Assembly (NCBI RefSeq): GCF_002993365.1
Contig: NZ_PVNP01000161.1
Location: 1-33,826 of the forward strand
Origin: Marisediminitalea alba
Lineage (GTDB): Bacteria; Pseudomonadota; Gammaproteobacteria; Enterobacterales; Alteromonadaceae
DNA length: 33,826 nucleotides
Direction of reading: 5' to 3'
Below, piece after piece: positions 29,120-33,826 of the stretch. Position 1 is the first letter of the stretch; every line of letters begins with the position of its first letter. Both the position numbers and the translations under genes were made by a program. A model generated the notes under the pieces. That model ran no database searches, had not been told where the DNA came from, and saw nothing but the letters and a program-made list of their open reading frames with translations.

Positions 29120-29462
29120 ATAAGCACTTTTTCGGTTTGGGTAAGCCTGCCAGCTTTGTGACCTGTTTGGCCGGGCCTTTTGGAAACAATCGTTGCAGAT
29201 AACGACTGTTGCCTTTTTCCGGCCCGTACTTGGCAGCCATCGCCTTTACCAATGCGCGTATGGCAGGGCTTGTTTCATATTCCAGATAGAATTCCCGGAC
29301 AAACAACACCACCTCCCAGTGAGCCTCGGTAAGCTCAATACCTTCCTGCTCGGCTAAGAACGGCACCATCTCCTGCTGCCACTGCCGGTAATCAAGAAGG
29401 TAACCGAGTTTATCCGTTGGGTATGATTGCCCCTGCCATTCAAACTGAAAGTTGTCGCTCAT
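29118..29462 (-). CDS. tusE: Sulfurtransferase TusE (DsrC-family)
   Basis: Last sulfur carrier of the Tus relay, receiving persulfide from TusBCD and delivering it to MnmA for 2-thiouridine at tRNA wobble U34. 114 residues with the DsrC fold signatures [20 protein letters not shown] and the penultimate catalytic cysteine in the terminal KPKKCL. Only that one C-terminal Cys is present, as in TusE and unlike sulfite-reductase DsrC with two. It overlaps tusB by 4 bases; clustered with tusBCD. Confidence 0.95.
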   Translation of the reverse strand: MSDNFQFEWQGQSYPTDKLGYLLDYRQWQQEMVPFLAEQEGIELTEAHWEVVLFVREFYLEYETSPAIRALVKAMAAKYGPEKGNSRYLQRLFPKGPAKQVTKLAGLPKPKKCL

Positions 29463-29722
29463 GGTAAGATGTTAATCCACTGCTGATGTTGATGATGAAG
29501 TTGGCAGAGTTTACCAGATGACACGGTAGCTTCTATAGCCACACCTCGTTCGGCACAATCGTTTGCCATGGCCACTATTGATAATTCCGGATAAGTACGG
29601 CGAAGCGCATTAAACGCATACACACCGTCGCCACAACACACTACCACATCGGTTGCTGTGAGGCTTTTTAATATAGCCTCTGCGCTGCTATCAGGATGAA
29701 ACGAAGCATAACGTACAAGCAT
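29459..29722 (-). CDS. tusB: Sulfurtransferase complex subunit TusB
   Basis: 87-residue DsrH-like subunit of the TusBCD heterohexamer. It is short, as for the family (about 95 aa). The visible [12 protein letters not shown] near residues 29-40 and the DCAERGV region match TusB/DsrH. It overlaps tusE by 4 bases and tusC by one base (29722). The subunit has a structural rather than catalytic role in the relay. Confidence 0.88.
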   Translation of the reverse strand: MLVRYASFHPDSSAEAILKSLTATDVVVCCGDGVYAFNALRRTYPELSIVAMANDCAERGVAIEATVSSGKLCQLHHQHQQWINILP

Positions 29723-30081
29723 TAAAAAGTTACCGTGTGATCAGATTGGGTTAATAACTGGCGAAGTGCGCTGGCATCGAGTAATTCCAGGTCATCCTCA
29801 TCGATACCCAAATCGGCAACGGTCAGCTGTAATGCGGTTAACGACGCCTGACAAACGTATACCGGCTCGATATCGTAAAAAGGTAATACCCGTGCCTGTT
29901 TTAATTGATTCTTGCGCAGAGCCGGTTGCTGGTTTGCTAGTAGCTGTAGTATTCCTTTACCGCTGAATACTACCTGGCATTCGTGGCCGTAATTGGTTGA
30001 CGCCAGAGCAAACTCGATTCCGTCTGCCGCTTGTTGAGAAGCGTAGGGCGCCTGGGTTAATAAAACGGTGATAGTTGCCAT
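29722..30081 (-). CDS. tusC: Sulfurtransferase complex subunit TusC
   Basis: 119-residue DsrF-like subunit of TusBCD. The opening ITVLLTQAPYASQQAADGIEFAL and the stretch DIEPVYVCQASL match the family. The tusD stop and tusC start share one base, so expression is coupled. In the complex it acts with TusD, which holds the catalytic Cys. Confidence 0.92.
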   Translation of the reverse strand: MATITVLLTQAPYASQQAADGIEFALASTNYGHECQVVFSGKGILQLLANQQPALRKNQLKQARVLPFYDIEPVYVCQASLTALQLTVADLGIDEDDLELLDASALRQLLTQSDHTVTF

Positions 30082-30470
30082 TAAAATTGCACCAGTTTTG
30101 TGGAATTGTGCAGTAATGTGAAAAATTCGCCCAGGCCCACTTGTTTAAAGGGTTCAAACAAATTGTGCTGAGGTAAGCCCGCTTGCGTGGCCTGTTCGGC
30201 ATCCACCACTCCCCGTTTACTGGCAGCCCCGACACAAACCAATAATGGAATAGCATGCTCTGCAGCCAGACTTTGCCACGCTTTAGTTAAATCAACTTCA
30301 TTCGCAGAAGCATCCATGAGCCCGTTGGCATGATAAACGCCGGCCTGGTAAAAGAAGATTTGATCGATACTCTGGCCCTCATCGATGGCGGCACGGCAAA
30401 AGGCCACCGCATCCAGACAAGCGGTTAGTGATTCGGGAGAACTGGTGATTAGTACTGAAATTCGTTGCAT
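30081..30470 (-). CDS. tusD: Sulfurtransferase complex subunit TusD
   Basis: 129-residue DsrE-like subunit that receives sulfur from TusA (persulfide from IscS). The catalytic cysteine is C79 in PLLVCVGAASKRGV, and YQAGVYHANGL is the conserved loop near 41-51. First gene of the minus-strand tusDCBE run. The only Shine-Dalgarno-like sequence (AAGGGG) is inside the terminator hairpin just upstream, 12 bases from the ATG. Confidence 0.94.
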   Translation of the reverse strand: MQRISVLITSSPESLTACLDAVAFCRAAIDEGQSIDQIFFYQAGVYHANGLMDASANEVDLTKAWQSLAAEHAIPLLVCVGAASKRGVVDAEQATQAGLPQHNLFEPFKQVGLGEFFTLLHNSTKLVQF

Positions 30471-30476
30471 AAAACA

Positions 30477-30501
30477 AAAACACCCCTTAACGGGGTGTTT
30501 T
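30477..30501 (-). terminator. Terminator of the BI-1 family gene, abutting tusD
   Basis: Stem AAAACACCCC/GGGGTGTTTT with a 5-base loop, followed on the minus strand by TGTTTT, ending within 10 bases of the tusD ATG. The stem also contains the tusD ribosome-binding-like sequence. Confidence 0.85.
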
Positions 30502-30521
30502 CTCAGAACGTGCAGTGCCGA

Positions 30522-31190
30522 TTAATCATCGCCACCGAATGCACCCAGCAGTTGCAGCAGGGATACAAACAGGTTGTAGATGTTCAGGTACAAACCCACT
30601 GTGGCACGAATGTAGTTGGTTTCACCGCCGTGGATAATACGGCTGGTATCAAACAGAATGAAACCAGACATCAGGAACACGATAGCCGCGTTAATGGCCA
30701 GGTGTACCGCCGGTACCGAGAAGAAGATGTTTGCAATCGCCGCAACAACTACCACCATCATACCTACGAACAGAAAACCACCCATGAAAGAGAAATCTTT
30801 TTTAGTGGTAAGTACATAAGCAGATAGTGCAAAGAAAATTAATGCAGTACCGCCAAGCGCCTGTGCAATCAGGGCAGGGCCACCAGGGATAGAAGCATAA
30901 AAGCTAAGCATATAGCCCAGAGAGCCGCCCAGCAGGCCAGTGAAAGCAAAGATCCAGTAAATACCTGAGGCAGAATCTGCTTTCTTGTGTACAACAAAAA
31001 GTGTAATGAACGCACCGATTGTCATAACCAGTGACGTGATGGGTGAAATGCCAATAGCCATAGTGACACCAGCACACACGGCACTGAACAACAGTGTCAT
31101 GGCTAACAACATGTAAGTATTACGCAAAACCTTATTGGTTTCTAAAACCGAAGGCCTTGATGCGCTAGTATACACCGAACGATTATCCAT
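30522..31190 (-). CDS. Bax inhibitor-1 (YccA/YbhL) family inner-membrane protein
   Basis: 222 residues with seven membrane segments. In E. coli YccA interacts with and limits the FtsH protease. The conserved pattern VLRNTYMLLAMTLLFSAVCAG, the glycine-rich GLLGGSLGYML and the C-terminal ILFDTSRIIHGGETNYIRATVGLYLNIYN are family hallmarks. A longer frame starts at 31280, but the ATG at 31190 has a perfect GGAGGAAACA site and gives the standard N terminus MDNRSVYTSA. Located upstream of tusDCBE, as yccA is next to tusE in E. coli. Confidence 0.93.
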   Translation of the reverse strand: MDNRSVYTSASRPSVLETNKVLRNTYMLLAMTLLFSAVCAGVTMAIGISPITSLVMTIGAFITLFVVHKKADSASGIYWIFAFTGLLGGSLGYMLSFYASIPGGPALIAQALGGTALIFFALSAYVLTTKKDFSFMGGFLFVGMMVVVVAAIANIFFSVPAVHLAINAAIVFLMSGFILFDTSRIIHGGETNYIRATVGLYLNIYNLFVSLLQLLGAFGGDD

Positions 31191-31392
31191 TGTTTCCTCC
31201 AATAGGACAGGCAGAATTAAACAAAACCATATTACGTTATAGTTTAGTGCATTTGTATGGGTTTTAGTTCCGTTTTTCAATAGGTAAAAGCTATCACCGG
31301 GGTGAATTTATGGTTTTTTTGTCGGCATTAGCGAAATAATCGCATTTTTGCTTAAAACTCAGGCAAACAATTCGTTTTTTAAAAATTAACCC

Positions 31393-31420
31393 TTTACAGT
31401 CATAAAAATTTCATTAAGAT
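31393..31420 (+). promoter_or_regulatory. Promoter of tRNA-Ser copy 1
   Basis: TTTACA (31393-31398), 16-base spacer, TAAGAT (31415-31420), then a CGCATCA discriminator. The same arrangement, with near-identical sequence, precedes the second copy. Confidence 0.7.
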
Positions 31421-31433
31421 TCGCATCACTTCA

Positions 31434-31525
31434 GGAGAGTTGGCAGAGTCCGGTTGAATGCACCTGACTTGAAATCAGGCGAAGGGTCAAACCTTCCGGG
31501 GGTTCGAATCCCTCACTCTCCGCCA
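31434..31525 (+). tRNA. tRNA-Ser(UGA), copy 1
   Basis: A 92-base class II tRNA with encoded CCA. Acceptor GGAGAGT pairs with ACTCTCC (31515-31521), discriminator G, CCA at 31523-31525. The anticodon stem CCTGA/TCAGG encloses CTTGAAA, so the anticodon is TGA. The long variable arm (AGGGTCAAACCTT region) is typical of tRNA-Ser. Identical in sequence to the second copy. Confidence 0.97.
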
Positions 31526-31533
31526 TATTTAAG

Positions 31534-31559
31534 AAACCCGCATATGCTGCGGGTTTTTT
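31534..31559 (+). terminator. Terminator of tRNA-Ser copy 1
   Basis: AAACCCGCA/TGCGGGTTT with loop TATGC, followed by T residues. Nearly the same hairpin follows the other two tRNA 3' ends. Confidence 0.9.
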
Positions 31560-31584
31560 ATTGCCTGTTGCATAGTTATCGGTA

Positions 31585-32214
31585 TTAGTCGCAGCGGTGT
31601 TCAGTTATTTCAAACTCAAAAGTTTCGCCACCTTCCTCTTTAACTACCAAGTGCTCGCCATCCAGCGCAAAACTGAAATTACGCATCCAGTTTGACCTCC
31701 CCACCTCATTTAACTGATAGCGCCCCAGTGGTTCAGGGCATTTTATATAAAAATAGTGATAAGCTTTTCCCATAGCGCCAGGATCGAAGGTATAGACATA
31801 CACCGTCTCGTTACCAAATGTTTGTTCGCGGTGTACATAGTCAGCGGGAGAGCTTAATACTCCGCCAAATATAATGCCCAGTAGCAACATTGGGATCTGC
31901 ACTGCAACCAATAACCAGGTCGAAATTACAAAAGCAGCTCGCAAAACGCCATGCCTGATGGTGTTCTGCATAGTTTGATATTTAAAGGCCATTAAATAGC
32001 CCGCTAATAAAACCATCCCCAGTTTAATAAAGATCAGATAGTCTCGTAGCGCATCCATCAGGGCTGGTGATTGCCAGTTTAGGCCCCACAGCGTTGCGCC
32101 ATGCATGCTTTCAATAAAAGGCAGATAAAGACAAACGATAATAAGAATAACGAGTTTGGGCGACCCTTCCGTGTGTGGCAATGCAAATGGTCCTTCGGGG
32201 TTAGCATTTAACAA
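31585..32214 (-). CDS. Unrecognised membrane protein between two tRNA-Ser genes
   Basis: 209 residues; I do not recognise the family. The N-terminal ~20 residues are Gly/Pro/Asn-rich (NANPEGPFALPHTEGSP). Three hydrophobic segments lie near 20-33, 64-80 and 92-120 (LVILIIVCLYLPFI, LIFIKLGMVLLAGYLMAF, AAFVISTWLLVAVQIPMLLLG). A soluble C-terminal domain follows (FDPGAMGKAYHYFYIKCPEP; WMRNFSFALDGEHLVVKE), possibly periplasmic. It ends in EITEHRCD with no lipobox. It lies alone, opposite in direction to both flanking identical tRNA-Ser genes, so it was probably carried in or duplicated with them. No function assigned. Confidence 0.65.
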   Translation of the reverse strand: MLNANPEGPFALPHTEGSPKLVILIIVCLYLPFIESMHGATLWGLNWQSPALMDALRDYLIFIKLGMVLLAGYLMAFKYQTMQNTIRHGVLRAAFVISTWLLVAVQIPMLLLGIIFGGVLSSPADYVHREQTFGNETVYVYTFDPGAMGKAYHYFYIKCPEPLGRYQLNEVGRSNWMRNFSFALDGEHLVVKEEGGETFEFEITEHRCD

Positions 32215-32409
32215 ACAGTAATTATAAGGTTTATACGCCCGCGAGTGTTATGGATCAAGAGTTCGCCTACAAAGGGGCAAAATGCACAACCTGTTAGAGG
32301 GAGCGAACGATAAAATAGCTCGCGAAGGCGAATTTACCTGCAAAACATACAAAAATTCACCGCCAGCGGCGCTTTTCTAAGCAAATGGTTTAGTTAGTTA
32401 AAGTTTCCC

Positions 32410-32437
32410 TTTACAGACACAAAAATATCATTATGAT
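32410..32437 (+). promoter_or_regulatory. Promoter of tRNA-Ser copy 2
   Basis: TTTACA (32410-32415), 16-base spacer, TATGAT (32432-32437), then CGCATCACTTCA as in copy 1. Confidence 0.7.
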
Positions 32438-32450
32438 ACGCATCACTTCA

Positions 32451-32542
32451 GGAGAGTTGGCAGAGTCCGGTTGAATGCACCTGACTTGAAATCAGGCGAA
32501 GGGTCAAACCTTCCGGGGGTTCGAATCCCTCACTCTCCGCCA
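32451..32542 (+). tRNA. tRNA-Ser(UGA), copy 2
   Basis: Base-for-base identical to the gene at 31434-31525 across 92 bases, with CCA encoded and anticodon TGA. The flanks are also conserved (CGCATCACTTCA upstream; a terminator downstream), so the duplication included promoter and terminator. Confidence 0.97.
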
Positions 32543-32550
32543 TATTTGAG

Positions 32551-32576
32551 AAACCCGCACACGTTGCGGGTTTTTT
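32551..32576 (+). terminator. Terminator of tRNA-Ser copy 2
   Basis: AAACCCGCA/TGCGGGTTT (32551-32559 and 32565-32573) with loop CACGT, followed by T residues. Confidence 0.9.
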
Positions 32577-32578
32577 AT

Positions 32579-32715
32579 TGCCCACAGAAAAGCAATGTAG
32601 CAGACTGTGAGGGTGAGAACCCCAGCTGGTTCGACAAAATGGCAGAATAGCCATTGTGCACAGCCTTTAGGCTGCCCTTAATTTATTCAGGGTGAGCGCC
32701 ATGGACGGCGCGAGT
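32579..32715. other. Hairpin-rich spacer between tRNA-Ser copy 2 and the partial copy
   Basis: No gene is supported. Three short hairpins are visible: CAGCC/GGCTG (32661-32674), CCCT...AGGG (about 32675-32692) and GCGCC/GGCGC (about 32697-32712). This may be the remnant of an element that used the tRNA 3' end. Origin uncertain. Confidence 0.4.
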
Positions 32716-32771
32716 GAATCCCTCACTCTCCGCCATATTTGAGAAACCCGCACATGTTGCGGGTTTTTTAT
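32716..32771 (+). repeat. Partial third tRNA-Ser 3' end with terminator
   Basis: This stretch repeats 32523-32578 (the last 20 bases of the tRNA, CCA and the terminator) with one mismatch in 56 bases, at an offset of 193. The 5' part of the tRNA is missing. It is either an attachment-site (att) duplicate left by an integrative element or a deleted tandem tRNA copy. The hairpin AAACCCGCA/TGCGGGTTT (32744-32766) is intact. Confidence 0.85.
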
Positions 32772-33187
32772 GTGACCGGTCGCGAAGCGACAGAACACCA
32801 CGGGTTTACCCGTGGATGAATGAGTCCGAGGCCTGTATGCTACGAAGATGGAAGTTCGAGTCTCATCACATGGTCTATATTTAGACTTCAATATCACGTT
32901 GTCTGGGTAACTAAATACAGGCGTCGGATACTGAAGCCTTTCGTCGTGGAGTATTTGCGCAAAGTGTTGCCGAAGCTGCTTCGAAGTATGCCCGGCGTAA
33001 CGATAGAGCGAATGTGCTTTGATAATGACCATATGCACATGTTGATGGTCATTCCTCCGAAATACTCGATAGCAGAAGTGATGGGCAAACTCAAAGCCCA
33101 GTCAGCGTCAAACATGAGAAAGACATTCAAATGGCTAGGAAAGGTTTATTGGAATGAGAATATTGTTTGGTCGCCGGGTTACTTTGT
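32772..33187 (+). mobile_element. IS200/IS605-like element remnant
   Basis: The element seems to start just after the partial tRNA terminator. Its left end has hairpins GTCGC/GCGAC (32779-32791) and CCACGGG/CCCGTGG (32798-32815), the subterminal imperfect palindromes expected for single-strand IS200/IS605 ends. The transposase follows and is cut near 33187 by an IS630-family element. The right end is not visible. Confidence 0.6.
32848..33187 (+). pseudogene. Broken IS200/IS605-type Y1 transposase (TnpA)
   Basis: The HUH/Y1 transposase signature is clear: LQYHVVWVTKYRRRIL, then NDHMHMLMVIPP with the two metal-binding histidines of the HUH motif, and WSPGYFV. The catalytic Tyr should lie just after this in an intact protein (about 135-155 aa), but the frame switches to IPVALIN after VWSPGYFV, where IS630 sequence begins. 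The N terminus also looks shifted: ATG at 32848 opens MEVRVSSHGLY, as in normal TnpA, and RLQYHVVWV continues in another frame about 35 bases later. The protein is therefore broken at both ends and presumably inactive. Confidence 0.75.
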
Positions 33188-33826
33188 AATACCAGTTGCA
33201 TTAATTAATTGACCAAATTTGTCCACTCTCTCCAACAGAGACTTTTGACTCGCTCAACATCCGCAATGAATGTATTCCAGGCACGAGAGACCTGTTCTAC
33301 TATTTCTTCGTAACCTCGAAATACCCGGTTTGATAAGCAACGCTGCCGTAGCCATTGCCATACCTGTTCCATCGGGTTCAGCTCCGGAGAATAGGCTGGG
33401 AGTTTTACGAGACTGACGTTGGTAAATGGGCTGGCCGTGTCGAATGTATGCCAGCCAGCGCCATCCATCACAACAACGGCATGACGCCCAGGCTCTGTCG
33501 CTTCGCTGATCAATTTCAGATGCTGCTTCATCACCTCTTTATTGACAAGAGGGCTGATAAGCGCCTGGGTATTGCCATTGCTCGGACACACCGCACCAAA
33601 GATATAGCCATAATCGAATTGCTGTTGCTTTACCACTCTTGGTCTGCTGCCCTTCGCAGCCCATATTCTGGACGTCTGATTTTGCTGACCGAATCGTGCT
33701 TCGTCTTGGAACCAGACGTCAACGCGATCCAGAGGGAGATGACCTGGAGTGTGAAGGATCGTTTCCAACTGGAAGTTTTTTAAAAGTATCTTGGGTTTGC
33801 TGTGATTGTTTAGGGTGTTTAGAGCG
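33188..33826 (-). mobile_element. IS630-family insertion sequence, partial
   Basis: It starts near the TA at 33187-33191 inside the broken TnpA gene; IS630 elements insert at TA dinucleotides. The transposase is read leftward and runs out of the window at the right edge, so the other terminus and the target duplication cannot be seen. Confidence 0.75.
33205..33826 (-). CDS. IS630-family DDE transposase, 5' end beyond window
   Basis: Catalytic domain of an IS630/Tc1-mariner-type transposase (DDE_3). The acidic triad is visible as D in VWFQDEARFGQQ, D in AVVVMDGAGWH and E in YSPELNPMEQVWQWLRQR. The frame stays open from the stop at 33205 to the window edge; the codons upstream of the apparent TTG at 33768 read LNNHSKPKILLKNFQ, so the true start and the N-terminal HTH region lie outside. 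About 207 residues are present of an expected ~340 aa total. Some IS630 elements make the full protein by frameshift; whether this one does cannot be seen. Confidence 0.9.
   Translation of the reverse strand, partial: ALNTLNNHSKPKILLKNFQLETILHTPGHLPLDRVDVWFQDEARFGQQNQTSRIWAAKGSRPRVVKQQQFDYGYIFGAVCPSNGNTQALISPLVNKEVMKQHLKLISEATEPGRHAVVVMDGAGWHTFDTASPFTNVSLVKLPAYSPELNPMEQVWQWLRQRCLSNRVFRGYEEIVEQVSRAWNTFIADVERVKSLCWREWTNLVN

Noticed and set aside
31191..31280. Longer start for the BI-1 family protein
   Set aside because: The extra 30 residues are not family-like, while the ATG at 31190 has GGAGGAAACA in front.
32448..32654. Minus-strand frame of 68 codons over tRNA-Ser copy 2
   Set aside because: It is antisense to the tRNA (the ESEGFEPPEG-type peptide is a familiar mis-annotation of tRNA-Ser complements).
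32667..33038. Minus-strand frame opposite the Y1 transposase
   Set aside because: Antisense of a clearly recognisable TnpA; no homologous features of its own.

Overview
The window reads as chromosomal DNA of a marine gammaproteobacterium, most likely an Alteromonadales member close to Alteromonas. The basis is the gene content and order (nrdA, ubiG, then gyrA-serC-aroA-cmk-rpsA-ihfB-lapA-lapB-pyrF, then ald/lrp-ftsK-lolA-rarA-crcB-serS and tusDCBE) and protein sequences close to E. coli-type orthologues. This assignment is from memory of family sequences; no search was run.

Layout. (1) 1 to about 2690 is accessory DNA. It holds the right end of an IS21-family element (istB plus a periodic terminal array), a downstream gene cut by that IS, and a tyrosine recombinase directly next to the 3' end of nrdA. 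nrdB, the usual neighbour of nrdA, is not in the window. (2) 2689-6152 is nrdA and ubiG on the minus strand, with a textbook pair of NrdR boxes over a sigma70-like promoter and a leader of roughly 360 nt before nrdA. (3) 6443-16892 is a plus-strand housekeeping block: gyrA (terminator), serC-aroA (overlapping), cmk, rpsA (leader without Shine-Dalgarno), ihfB (terminator), lapA-lapB-pyrF. (4) 16901-21042 is a cassette-like stretch bounded by two GGGGTCAG-type palindromes. It carries a Cache-domain chemoreceptor, a DUF2306 membrane protein and a membrane-anchored AraC-type regulator. (5) 21052-29119 holds ald and lrp (divergent), then ftsK, lolA, rarA, crcB and serS. (6) 29118-31190 is the minus-strand tusDCBE cluster and a BI-1 family membrane protein. 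(7) 31393-33826 is a second accessory region: two identical tRNA-Ser(UGA) genes flank an unrecognised membrane protein, followed by a third partial tRNA 3' end with its terminator, a broken IS200/IS605-type transposase, and an IS630-family element running off the window.

Functional themes are dNTP supply (nrdA), DNA topology and segregation (gyrA, ihfB, ftsK, rarA), translation (rpsA, serS, tRNA-Ser, tus genes for 2-thiouridine), aromatic, serine and pyrimidine biosynthesis (serC, aroA, pyrF, cmk) and envelope maintenance (lapAB, lolA). The most unusual parts are the two accessory edges and the repeat-bounded sensory cassette. The recombinase plus truncated partner at the left edge is the best candidate for a less-described mobile system, but it is incomplete here.
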